The notes beneath the pieces were generated by a model. That model did not search any database, was not told where the DNA came from, and worked only from the letters and a program-made list of their open reading frames with translations. From Daedaleopsis sinensis (taxonomy: Eukaryota; Basidiomycota; Agaricomycetes; Polyporales; Polyporaceae): a stretch of DNA of 64,000 nucleotides. The DNA lies in assembly GCA_033807695.1 (NCBI GenBank), contig CM066303.1, positions 248,001-312,000 on the forward strand, given 5' to 3'. Each line of letters starts with the position of its first letter. The first letter of the stretch is position 1. Positions 21,448 to 33,700 of the stretch are shown piece by piece. Position numbers and translations under genes: made by a program.

Positions 21448-22794
21448 TAGAGAATAGGCATTTCGGCGTCCTTGTCGTTCGTTCGAACGACATGCGACAC
21501 GACTACTTACTGTAGTTGCGGATCTCAGGTATACATTTGTGATGCCGGACACGTGGAGGGGGAAGACAAGCCTGGACTCGGATAGGCACGCGTGGCGACG
21601 CGTGAATAGACGCGGAAAGATTCGAACATGTTTATTCTCCGACGTTCCCACGGGGGCGATCTGCACCCCCCGGCCACTCACAAGGAGTCAACTCTATTCT
21701 GTAGGAACGACTGTCTTCCGGGAACCAGAGGGTGGTTTACGAGCCTACCCAGGCCTACCCCTGCCTACCCATCACCATCGGCTCATGAGATTTCCCCCCG
21801 ATTTCCCTTTCTCTCAAAATTGAGGAGGGCTTATTATGGCAAGTGGCGCTGCCAGGCACGTACTACTTACTAGCCATGGCTTCAGACGAACCTTCGAACC
21901 TGGCGCATAGGGCTAACATTGGACCAGGCGAGATGCTGTGAGATGAGCATCAAGATTGTCTGCAGGGGTAGCTACTCAACGCTAGGCACGTCGTCGCCTA
22001 TCGCAGATATTTCTGGTCATGATCATGCATCGCCGATCCCCTCCCACTGTGGCGTGCGTAGACTGCGAGAGTCGTAAGTACGCGACCGTAAGCGTCACTT
22101 CTACAGGCTTTGAAGCAGTTCATGTTCAAGAGCAAGACTCCGAAAAAGTGCTCATTGTACACAAGGTGCCACGACCCGTTCAGTGGTGCCGTGCCAGCCT
22201 TACTACTAACTATACCGGGACGTTCATGGCGACTGCGGGTCTAAAATCGCCAGCGTTTGGGATGCATCGGTTCTGTATGGAGGTGCACTACGAGGTAATC
22301 TCAAGTCCAAATTTCGTAGCAGCTTCCACCGTAACGCCGCACAACATAGTCTATTCTGAAAGCCTCAGCCTGAGTCGAGCCTAACTTCAGCCAGTGACAG
22401 GTCTCCGAGTCTGTTCCGCTTGATCCTTCCCACTACTGCCCGATCTCTACCTTTTTTGATATACCTGTATGCTTTCCGCGGATACTTTCATTGTCAATGC
22501 GCGACTTTGAACTGACCATAGCTTTAAACTTGAACTTGAGCTTTGTGGAAGTCACGTGCGTTGTTGACCAGAACAGACCTCATCCCGGCCACAATGAGCT
22601 TGACTTCTTGACGCGACCCTCTCGATGCATTTCTCCAGCCTTCCTCTACTCGCTACCATATCACCTCTTCCCCATTCTTTGAGAGTTACCTGTCCGGTGG
22701 ACACTTGCACTTTTCGAGCACACGGAACTTCAGCTTCAAGCTTCAACCCTCAAAACACTACAGACGTCTCACCTATCCAATTCTCAGCCTACTG
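21448..22794. other. Intergenic
   Basis: No gene recognised. The missing N-terminus of the P450 was looked for here without success. GCCTACCC occurs three times near 21744-21770. An open frame at 22019-22384 has no family signal. Confidence 0.5.
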
Positions 22795-24477
22795 ATGACG
22801 AGCGGCACAGAGTCAGGCTTCAGCTCAGCCCCAGAGCCCGAAGCTATCACCTCAAGCGAGCAAGTGAGTGCCCACATACAATCACCTCTGCATGGGACAG
22901 CTGCCGCGCCCCCCTCGTCGCCCGATGGTTAGAGTACAACCGGCGGGCAATCAGGAGTTCGTCGATGAGCGTGGCACTAACGTAGTATCTGTGCTTGTGC
23001 CCTTAGCAGCATCGCAGACTGGCAGATAAACACGACGACTGCCACTGCTTCGCTGACACCCGCTGCCAACTCGCGGTCGCCTACCAACAGGCTCGCGATT
23101 ACTGGGCGGCGAATCCGAACAACACTGTGCGTGCTCACCAACAGATCGCTATCACTCTCCTGACCACCGCCTCTTCACGTCCTGCAGGAACATGCACCGA
23201 GCGAGATACACCAGGTACGCTGATCCGCAGTACGGGTGCACCAGGGTAAAACTCACGTCGCCTTCGCTGGTTACACGGTTACGTCCGGGCCAGTCTATCG
23301 AGCAGTGGCTTGTTAATAAGAACATCCTTGAAGGTCCTGCACTGACGAGCACGGAGGTCAGTCTCGGTCGTAACAGTGATGCAGAGACGCGACATGCTCA
23401 CGTTCTACTGACCAGCTCGACGACACTCCCAAACCAGAGCCACCTGTGGCCCGAGCCACGCGCAGACGTCGGAGCATGAAGCTCCCCAGTCTCCTGCCGC
23501 TTCGCCGCCTTAGCCTCCCGACACTTGTGAGGGTGTCCGAAAGCCGTCCCGAATACGCACGCCGGAGGACGGAAAGCGCTGTCATGCTTTCCTCCCAGTG
23601 CGAAAATGCGTCGAACGCGCTAGATGCCAATGACGGTAGGACTAAGCTAAATAGGCCAATGTCGCCCAAGACCGTTTGGCGCAACCTGGCTGGGTTCCGC
23701 TTTTCTCCCTCCAAGGTGTGCCGTGCGCTGCATATACAAATAGTCATCCTGAAGACTCACTGAAGAGTTTCTGCGCGCCGCTAGAAGTCGTCCGGAAGTG
23801 ATCACAGCGACTTCGCGTCCATTAGGGAAGAGACACCATCCCCTGTCGCCCTCGCAAGCACAGACCCTTGTCAACAACAACCACCCGATGAGCTTTGGAA
23901 GTCTGCGCCGTTGCCACGGGCGTGCGAGGACGACGTGCGCTGTTGTTCCTCCACGCTTGGTCTAACCTTGGCGTCGGACGCGCCCGACTCACCAGCGAGC
24001 GCGGTGGCTTTCTGCGACAGCCCGGAATCCATGTCGCGCTTCCATACTCCTACACCCCCAGACGAACACGATGAGGTAAGTGATTAGTTTTCGGAGGAAG
24101 ACATCCACTCACGCGCGGCCCTTCCTTCTCAGCCTCAACTCGCTTTGGCTTTGGCAGTTCACCCAATAGACCCAGGATATAGAACCCTCCAGCCGATCTT
24201 GCAGGAGCTCGACACAATCACCGCGTCCACAAGTCCACGGCACACCGCAATCGCTGAGGACTTCCACGACGAGGGCTACACACAATTCTGGGAAACGTTC
24301 GCGCAGCTCTCTCCGAAGGAGATCCTCTACGCGGTCTACGCGATCCGCGCTGGTGCACTGGATGTGCCGACTGAGCCTGCGCGTGGATGCGAGTGCTCTG
24401 GTATGATCGTGTTGTTTGCGGTGTGGGCAGTCGTCGCGACAGCTACTGCAGCGTACTTATACTGGAGCTTGCCCTGA
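22795..24477 (+). CDS. Unrecognised protein with a C-terminal membrane segment
   Basis: Eight exons, all in phase 0: 22795-22863, 23010-23126, 23188-23214, 23294-23356, 23416-23526, 23599-23715, 23785-24075 and 24133-24477, giving 379 residues. No known domain was recognised. Visible features are a His/Asp/Cys-containing patch (HDDCHCFADTRC) in exon 2, a strongly basic stretch (ATRRRRSMK) in exon 5, Ser/Pro-rich low-complexity sequence in exon 7, a predicted helical region (QFWETFAQLSPKEILYAVY) in exon 8, and a single C-terminal hydrophobic segment (MIVLFAVWAVVATATAAYLY) followed by only four residues, which would make it a tail-anchored protein. Exon joining rests only on frame and splice signals, so internal exons are less certain than the last two. 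The first intron (146 nt) could hide a small extra exon. Confidence 0.6.
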
Positions 24478-24835
24478 CGCACGCAAGTAGGAATTGTTGA
24501 CGCCGGTCTGCACATTGGAGTCTGGACAACCTCTAGCAAACTTCTATTAATGACGATACGAGATAATGACTCGACGCTTACCTCGATGAGACCTCTGATG
24601 ACTGTAATTCCATGATGACACGCAATGAGACAGACACTCAACACGTACAGCTATAAAACTACATTGACACACACACAACACATATCGTCCGGTCGTAAAC
24701 TTTTGTACAGCAAAGGCCCGGATGGGACCTGCAGATCAGACAGCTCAGTAGGCAGGCTTCTCGACCGTAACCCAGCTCTCCCTCTTCGGAACGGCACTGC
24801 AGTACATCCGACGTCAACAAAGAACAGCGCCAAGA
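24478..24835. other. Short intergenic region between convergent genes
   Basis: No gene. A CA-rich tract (ACACACACAACACA) near 24667 is the only notable feature. It should hold the 3' ends of both neighbours. Confidence 0.6.
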
Positions 24836-27800
24836 TCAACGAGAACACACGGACTTCGGCTTGCCCAGGACCAATTTGACAGTCTTGACCTCGAAGCCGT
24901 GGAAGATGAGCTTCACAACCGACGCCCCGTCTTCCGCCTGGTACACGCCGAGCTCCTCGAGCTCGTCCTCGAGCAGGTTCGTCACGAGCACCTTCACGAC
25001 GGACAGGTGCTCTGCGAACTTGAGCTTGATTGTGCCGTGCCCGCCGTATGCCTCGTAGAGGCGCAGGACCACAGACGGCGCATCGTGCGCGCTGAAGTCG
25101 TCGTCCAAGCCGCGCTTGACGGTCTCAAGGAACACGTTCGGCGCACCCTCGACGAGGAAGGCGGGCTTCGTCTTGAGGAGGGGAGCCTCATTGGTGTCCT
25201 CCAGGAGCCGCACTAGTTGCGTACACGTTGATTTAGAAAGTGTCGCTGGACACGCGATGTAGGGTTAGCAGCTCACCATGCAGGGGGGAATTGAAGAGGA
25301 TCGCCGCGATCGGCACGTCAGACTCGAGGAAGGAGCCCTGGTGAGGCATAACAGCCCACGAGAACTCGTGCTTGCCTGCAGAAAATGTGTGAGCGCCACG
25401 ATAGGAGTGATATGGCGCGATAAGGTCTGCGCACCTTGATCTTGCTCGGCGTCGGGAGCGGTAGCGGCACGAAGCAGAGAAATGCGGAGGACGTTCCCTC
25501 GGCAAGAGAAGCCATATTTGGACTCGGACAAGATCGCGACGCCGTAGCCGTACTCGCTGAGATCCGCATACTATGGTACGTACGACGACTCTTCAGGATC
25601 CCCACTCTCGTACGAAACGCATGGTCGCGAGACACACCTTATGGCCGCAAACCTCGAACTTGGCCATGTCCCAGGTGGTGTTCTTATGCGTGGGACGCTG
25701 GACATGTCCGAACTGCGTCTCGTACGTCGCGTAATCGTTCTTGATATTGAGCGGAAGCTCGAACTTGAGGAACTCGTGCCTCTCATGCCAGTCGACCTCG
25801 GCGTCGAACCTGAAGAACGAGCGAGAGTTCTTCTTCAACGAGGCTGTCACGAGGTCAGTAATGCTGCGGCGGGATGACTGTCGATATAAAGTCTTACCAG
25901 GAATCGCATCCAATGAGATCTACAGCTGGAGTGAGTTTTCTTGCGACAGATCAAGGAATCGTAATAACATACCAACACGGTGATCGTGCTCTGACCGTAC
26001 TTCACGACAGCCTTCAGAGACGCACGGAGAGGACCCTCGGCCGCGATGGAGATGTTCTCGAACCGAAGCTTCTTGAATTTCTCCAGATGGTGGATCTCGA
26101 CATCTATCACGCGCGATTCTTCAGCCACACAACCCCGCCAAGCAAATGCCGGGCAACCACTCACCCCAAGCGTCCCAATAGTTGGGCCTGTCGTCGAAGA
26201 TGACCAGTCCCCCAGTCTCCTCAGTGGGGATGAGCTCGCGCCTACACAAGCAACCGGTGAGTCACACCATAAGCGATACAAGTAGCTGCGTAGCCGTACT
26301 CCAAAGCGACATCGTAGAGGCTCGTGATCCTCCCATCCGCAATCGTCAACTGAACGCTCGAGTTCTTCAGGACGAAATGGTCGACGCCCACGCGCGCAAC
26401 AGAGACGGGCTTGCAGTCCGCGTACATGCCCGTGCCGAACGCGACGCCGCCACCCGCGGCACAGTCCAGGAGTGCGAAGCCCGTGGTGCCGTTCTTCGCG
26501 GTCTGCACGACCTGGGAGCGCAGGCGCGCTGCCGCGCCCGCCATCGGGACCTCGACGATGTCGCGGCGCGGGAAGAAGGTAGTGTTGAAGCCGACGATCG
26601 TGCCCGCCTTCTTCGCCTTGAACGCGGGGTCGGTGAGCGCGACCGAGGGCGGGAAGATCGCCTTGAACGCTGCCTCAAGGAGCTCGTGCCCGTCTTTGCG
26701 GACCTCAGCGTACAGCTTCTCCGCATCGTCGTAGACCATGCCACTAGTTTAGACGTCAGCGCGATTGCCATACATTTCGCACTAGATGCTCACATTGCAG
26801 AGCCGGGGAGGACTTATCATTGGGGACGATCAGCACGCTAGTCAATGCGAGAAACAAGAGCGAACCTTACCATCGTGGACTATCAAAAGTTAAGTCAGCT
26901 TACTGGATGGTCCGTCCCTATATAAAACATACTTACATTGATTCAACAAGACCTTCTCCCAACACTCGTTAATCTTCTCATCGGGGTATACATAGTCCGT
27001 CTTGTGGAACCTAAACAGACTCGCAAACGTAGCGATGATCTGGCCGCGTGCGGATTAGTGCCACTTGGCGCCCCGCAGAGGACGGAGCTTGGGCACGCAC
27101 CTCGACATCGCGAAGGAGGATCTCAGACTTGCGATTTCCCTTCTTGATAGAGCCTGCAAACGGCTTAGATAACACAGCGGTCGCGCCGGGGCGGGGACTG
27201 ACCGTGCGAGGTATATGTTCCACGGTGGAACTGGTCGTTATTGCATGAGCGAGCCGGTCCTGTGTGCTTTCGAACGACGACATACCTCAAGATACAACTC
27301 GCCACTCCTATGTCAACACCATGTATCAGCGGTCAGCATGCCGGTAGAAAGCGAAATACATTCGACCGACCAGTTCGGAAGCTTCGCGCCTGCGTCCGAG
27401 TCCTTCGCCAGGAACTCGAAGAACTCGTCCACGGAGTGGCCCATGTTCACAGGGGGGACATCGCGCGAGTGATTCGATGTCGCCCGTATGCGCCGGAGCT
27501 AGTGCAGCACGGTCAGTCTGGACAGCGTGCGAGAGGTAAAGAATAACCCACGTTCTCAAGCATCTTCGCGAGAGGTCCGCCTCCGCCATCGCCATTCCCG
27601 AAGACGAGCAGCGAAACGTCCGAGGATTCCAGGTTCTGTCGTACGGACACTCAGCAATGTAGTTCAGCAGGCGGGAGCCAATGAAACCGACCTTATGGTT
27701 GGTGATGCCCTTGTTGACGTCACCGACCGTGGCCTGTGCGGTGTACGTGTCTTCGGCGATACAGGTCAGCGACGAGAGCGGACGTTACGTGCGCAGGGCA

Positions 27801-30169
27801 CGCACCGACTGGGGTCATGTGGCAGAGAACCTGTGTCCCGTCGATCCCGACCCAGTTGAACGTGGAGTGCGGGAACTTGTTGCTGCCAATCGATCTCAGA
27901 TATTCCCCGAGATCGCAAGAAGGTGCGGTGCAACCTACATGTTGTTCCTGATTCACGGCAGCTCCGTCAATATGGACCCATAGGCCATACCCGATGATAT
28001 CGCGCACTCACCAAGATAGCTTCTGCGTGAAGAAGTAGTCCATGTCCGCGAGCCGGATCAGCTGCGGCAGGGCACCGGTGAGGCCGAACGAGTCCGGGAG
28101 CCACGCGGTCTTGCAGCGCACGCCGAAGCGCGACTCGAAGTAGCGTTGGCCGAAGATGAACTGGCGGGCGAGCGCTTCTCCGGAGGGCATGTTCGAGTCG
28201 TTCTCGACCCACGACCCACCCACGGGGTGGAACTTGCCCTCCTTGATCTTCTCCTTGACGCGTTCGAAGAGCGGGGGGTATAGCTGTCGCGCAAGCTGGT
28301 TAGACTCATCTTCCGAGGGCCGAGAACGCGTTCCATGCCTGCTCCAGCCACTTGTACTGCTGCGCTTGACTGCAGGTAAAGCGGTGCTCGGGGTAGCGTT
28401 CCATGAGGTCAACCTGGGTCGACCACGAGCGAGCGACCTTCTGCTGGGTGACGCGGTATGGCCAGAGCCTGAAGAACAGTCAGCCCGAAATGATTACGAA
28501 CATAACAATCAATGCTCACCAAGCAGTATCGATGTGACAGTGACCGATACCCCAGATCTGGGCCTTGTCGGCGCCCTCCTCATAGATCCTCTCGCCCTTC
28601 TCAGCCCATGCCTCACCGAACACCTCCTCGGCAAGCTTGCGGCCGCGGGTAAGACTCTTGGCATCGCCCTTGTCGAACGCGTTCATGATCTCATTCGCAG
28701 TCGTCAGCGCCTTGTTCTGGAGCGACGTGTTGCCCGGGATGGACTCGGACAGCTCGCGAAGCGTCTGGAAGTCCCACATGAGGTGCCAGGCGTCCATGTT
28801 CGGGACCACCAGGTCCGCAGAGGCGAGGTTGAAGTACCTGTTCATCTGTAGCGGCGAGTTCGGTCTAGAAGGCCCACGCGTCTAAACATAGCACGCACGT
28901 CGGGAGGGGCGATAGTGTCGCCGTTCCACGGCACGCCAAACATGCCGTTGCAGCTGGACTCGATTACGAGCTCGTGCTTTCCAGCTTTCACGGCATCGCG
29001 CGGGATGATGTACTCGACGCGGCGGTCGCCACCGTAGCCTCCGGTGATACCTTGCAGGGGCGTGCCATCGGTCGTGAAGACCATGGCTTCACAGCCGGGG
29101 TCGAACTCGACTGGAGGGCAAGTCAGCGAGGTCCTGTCATTAGGCATAGATGGATAGTGAGTAGCACGGAACGGGTATACCCGCGCCTGGTACGGGTGCA
29201 AGTTGGCAAGTGAGCGACCCGCCGAAACCCGTGCACCCGGCCCCAAGATGTAAGTTGTTTGTATACTGTCTTCATCCTTGTTTTCAATCACACCGCCGGC
29301 TCCAGCACTCGTGGCCACATGGAGAGATAGAGACGGACACAGCGGCCTTCAGGAGCACGCTCAAGCGCATTGAACCGTAAACCGCATGTATCGTCAGCTC
29401 GCGCAGCATCCACGTTGCCCGGACCCCGAACGGTACGGTCTCAGCTGTAAACTCGAGAGTCGGAAGAAATTGTCCCAAATGACGAACTTCCGGTGTTTGG
29501 AGATCTCTCAGAAACCAGCCAGAATGTCTTATGTTCCAACCGATTTCCCAGAGATTTCCGGACCCTTGAAATCGTGAATTATACCACCAGTGAAAGTACC
29601 AGACGGTTACAAATTGTCTCTCTCTCATTCCCATTGCCTTGCTGAGACACACCGGTACGAAACTAGGATAGATGAAGGACGTACATTGCACGCGTTCGTA
29701 TTGCTCCCAATACGTCGGAATTGTCAAGGAGACTTTCCACCAGTGGTTGGTCTAGTACACGACCACAGGCCTTAGTCCAATGTCAATGAAATACAATGTA
29801 CCTGCTATACTCACCCCTGCAATTGCGCTCTTCAACTCCCGCTCATTATGCGCACAAAGAGAGACAGAAACACTTACAAGACGGCCCAAACGAGTCCCCT
29901 TTCTTCGCCGGCTTGAACTTCTCCTTCATAGCCTCCTCGAAGCTCGGCTTCGTCAGCCCGGGCGCACTCCAGACCTCGAGCTTGACATGCTCGCTGTTGT
30001 CGACGCGGTGCGTGAAGAGCACGGACGAGAGGTTGACGTCCGCGAAGTGCCCGCCGTTGAACGTGCCCAGGCGGTTCTGGGTGAGGTGCTTGATCCATTT
30101 CGCGCCCGCGCCGTGGTTCTCCTTCGGGTATTCCGCAGACGCTGCGTGGTGAGCGTGGTGACACGCCAT
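24836..30169 (-). CDS. AMS1: Vacuolar-type alpha-mannosidase (GH38, Ams1 family)
   Basis: Twenty-six exons (5' to 3'): 30169-29878, 29816-29815, 29751-29685, 29110-28899, 28845-28520, 28468-28339, 28283-28012, 27947-27939, 27882-27806, 27750-27692, 27635-27552, 27498-27371, 27307-27286, 27230-27203, 27153-27101, 27039-26937, 26879-26871, 26812-26794, 26743-26300, 26241-26165, 26103-25973, 25919-25898, 25843-25638, 25570-25435, 25375-25277, 25212-24836. The product has 1127 residues, normal for Ams1. GH38 signatures: HCHIDTAW (293-300, zinc ligands), WLPDSFG with the likely nucleophile Asp407, and NQFHDVLPGS (His623). It should remove alpha-mannose from free oligosaccharides and N-glycan fragments in the vacuole, reached without a signal peptide by the Cvt/autophagy route. 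Oddities are a 2-nt exon, two 9-nt exons, a GC-AG intron (28284-28338) and a 574-nt intron (29111-29684). Each microexon is supported by the family motif it completes. Confidence 0.93.
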
Positions 30170-30744
30170 CGCCGTAAGTCGTGCGGGATGGGGGGTGGGA
30201 GGGATGGTGGTAGGCAACGAAGTCGCAGCGTCGGCCGACGGCGACGACAACAGCCAAGCGGTGATTCCATTAGCCGCCGTGGGGTAAGTAGTCGGCCCGG
30301 GAAAGCCGCCTGCTCTATATTCCCAAACTCCGCATCAACGAACTCGGCCACGCTCAATTGGGCATGGGGTGCGAGACGGCGCAAGCTTGCGCACACTCAG
30401 ACGACACGAAGGAGGTACAAGTCATCACCGGACAGCACAACATTATAAACAAACACAGCGGGTATAGCTACGGCTACGTGTATATACGTATACGTCGGGT
30501 TACATTCTGCGCATCGACGATAGGCGGACGCGAGTAGCGGATAGTTGTGTACACATCTATGATACAGGAGCTCATGCACTCGAGGTCCCAGTCAGCACGA
30601 TGAACGACGCAAGCTGCCCGGAGTGGCACCAGCCGCGCTCGGCGCACGACGTAGCGCACGCAAGAGGCGAGGAGCCCGCCAGAGACAGCGACACTGCATC
30701 GAGACTGGAAGAAACAATCATGCAATGCAGCCTTCAGGCTACAC
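30170..30744. other. Intergenic, promoter side of AMS1
   Basis: No gene. A TTATAA-type element lies about 270 bp upstream of the AMS1 ATG. The rest has short tracts without recognisable features. The 3' end of the IML2 gene abuts on the right. Confidence 0.5.
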
Positions 30745-33700
30745 CTACAGCCGGCGGCCGCGGTCGAGGGCCTCCAAGGCCGAGTGCGACCGAACGTGCA
30801 ATGCATTCTGCCGTGCCCGAAGACGCCGAGTCAGCGATCATTCCGCATTGAGCACAAGACAAGCCCGCGAGGAAGGCAGGGACAGGGACAGGGACGCACC
30901 TCCATGCTGAACTTGCCCTGTGCAGCAGACGGACGGCCCAGTCAGCGCTCAGCCCTTGTACTCTCGCATACAAAGGAACACGGCCGGAACACTCACCTTC
31001 CGTGCCCCGGGCGCCACCTCGAGGGGTTTGCCTGGCCAAAAAAACGAATGCATGCGTGAGCGGGCGACCGGCGGTGTCGATTCCGAGCACAGAGCGGACG
31101 GGGGATGGGCTTACCGGAGAGCACAAGCTCCAACTGCGTGCGCGCGCCGTCCTTGTCGCCCTCGCACGCCAGCAGCCGCGCGTACTCGAAGTCTGTCGGG
31201 GCGCGGGACGCGGGAGCGCGCGCGCAGTATAGGGACAAGACGGGACGAACAAGTCAGCGACCGCACGCACGACCGACCGGGGTAGACGTCGGGCCACTCA
31301 CGCGCAAAGTAGACCAGGTAGTGGTCGTACACGATCTTCGGCCCGTCCCTGAAGACCGCCTCGAACGCCTCCCGCGCGCCCTGCGCAGCCTGCGCCCTGC
31401 CCGCAGCCACCGCGCTCTCTTCCTCGGCCTCGATGACCGCGTCCGGGTCCGGGTACGCGACGTAGCGCAGACAGATCCCGCGCAAGAACTGCGCAAGGCA
31501 CATGTCGTCCCAGAACTCCGCGAGCGGCTCCTCCCCGGTCGCGTACTTCGCGGGGTCCTCCGCGTGCTTGTGCAGGAGCGCGAGTTGCTCCTCAATGACG
31601 GGGAGCATGCGCGCGGTGAGCACGCCCCGCGGCGCGTGCTGGATGCCCAGGAAGAGGTATGCGAACTCGAGCGCGGGCAGCGCGAGGCGCCCGCCCTGCT
31701 GCTTGTACTTGCGCGCTTTGCGGGCCACCAGTTTCTGCACGGGCGTCACGGGTGCAGAACGCACAGGAAGGCCCCGGTCCAACGAGCGCGGACGATGGCC
31801 ACGCAGAGGCACCCGGGTCGCAACGTGCGAGCGCACACGAGACCAGATACGATGAGACCGGTGTGCGAGCGGTCGGAGGGTGTGGATGGTGGAAGTAGAA
31901 GCAGCGAATGGGGCGTTCGGGCACAGGAGAAGAGGAGAGCGTTCCACCCATGAGCGCTTCAACGAGAAGAGAGATTTTCGAGAAGAGCGCACCTCAAGCG
32001 GGATGGACTTGCCCGCTATGCGCTGGCGCAGCGCTGGAACCTTCTCCATGAGCTCCACGACCTCTTCGGCGTGCTTCTCCCCGCCGATCTGCAAAAGGCA
32101 GACCGCAACGCCATAGGTGTACGTGGCCTTCGACCACTGCTCGGAGCAGGAACCAGCGGGGTGTCAGTACAGCACAGACAGGCGGATCCACGTACGCCAC
32201 CGGGAGGGGGGCACACGCGGATGCGCGTAAGCGCGATAGAGCTGCAGAAAGAGACACACCGTAGCTTCAGCAGCGAGCGTGCGCCACCGTTCGAGCGACG
32301 CAGGGATGTCCCAGAGGGCAAGGTTCGCGATGGCCATCTCCCAGAACGAGATGTGATGCAGGTTACGATACTGGTTCTGGGACTGCAGCGCCTTCTGGTA
32401 GTAGACGAGTGCCGTCGCGGGCTGGCTCCGGCACAGGTGCAGACGACCCTGGCCGAACAGGAAGAATACGCCTATGTCGGACGAGAGACATATCAAAGTC
32501 AGCATCAGCTCTCCCTGTCCATGCCGGCAGATGGCCGTGGACGACACACTCATAGGACAACGTGTATCTCGTACGCCCGTCACGGATTGGCGCAGAAAAT
32601 ACAAAGAAAGAAGGACGCACCGTTCGGGTAGCGCTCGATGTGATAGTCGAGGATCTTCTGCGCCATATGGATATCGACCCCCTCAAACGTGAAGCTCGAC
32701 AGCACGAGATGGAAGATGAGCAGTGTCATGTCGCATATCGCTCGTCGCACGCCTTCCTGTTCTACTCGCGATCGGACGTAGGTCAGCGCAGAGCCGACGG
32801 CGACGTCGGATCCAAGGAATGGACGCACCTAGCTTAACAGATGGGAGAGCCGAGTCCGCACTCCACCCGCCAGCCTTCTGCAGATATGCCAGGCCGGCAT
32901 GGCGGTCCCCCTTGTATCCGAAGAGCTCGACGATGGTGAGCAAGCGGGACGGCATCAACGAGAGTATCAGGTTCGACATGCCCACGCCCAGGTAGACGCC
33001 AGACCGGAAATCGGCGTCGATGGAGGTGTCCTCGGGACCCTGGCCTTTGGCTTGCGCTTCTGCGTCAACACTCTCCAGGTACTTCCCCAATTGTCTGTAA
33101 ATGTTGATTGTGGTGCGCATGTTGAGGCTGAAACAGGGTCAGAAGGAACGTACTCGCTATGGCATCCAGAAAGGCAACTCACGCCTCTTTGATGAATGCA
33201 AGCCAGTCGCCTGAGTATACAATTCCGAGGAGTGCCTAGGGGGTGTCTAGTTAGAATTGTGAGCCATATCATATCGTGTGTCATCGAGGATCTGTCATGC
33301 GGCTTGAATCGACATGGAAGGGGACCATTGGCACATAGATTATATCCAGAACAATCTATCAGGTGAAATTTGTGCGGCCACATTCGACGGTGTCGAGCCA
33401 TCGCATAAGGTCATCCATACCACGCCGATGATTGAGAAACACGACGAGGGAAAATCCGCAATTTGCACACATCGCGAACCGCAGCGAGAAGCAAGAAGGA
33501 CGCGATCGCTCCCACACTAGATTGAAAACGACTCCTTGAAGCCGTTCGAGATTTCGCATATGGAAGTCGCAGTTAGAGCAGAAGCACATGCCCATCTGAC
33601 CAGCACTTCGACAAAGAGGAGACCAAGGGTGGCGTCCGTGGGACATCAAATATGGGCGCACATCCGACTGTCCACGAGAATTGTGGTGTTTCAGACAACG

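Noticed and set aside
21448..21720. Possible upstream P450 exon in the open frame reaching 21681
   Set aside because: No anchor, no proline hinge and no convincing match to P450 N-terminal sequence, so it was not joined to the gene.
21615..21900. TTCGAAC motifs resembling tRNA T-arms
   Set aside because: No acceptor stem or anticodon arm can be folded around them on either strand.
26182..26841. 219-codon plus-strand frame
   Set aside because: Antisense to the AMS1 exon at 26300-26743, which carries family motifs.
31105..31953. 282-codon plus-strand frame across IML2 exons
   Set aside because: It is antisense to well-supported IML2 exons and its composition is the mirror of their codon usage.
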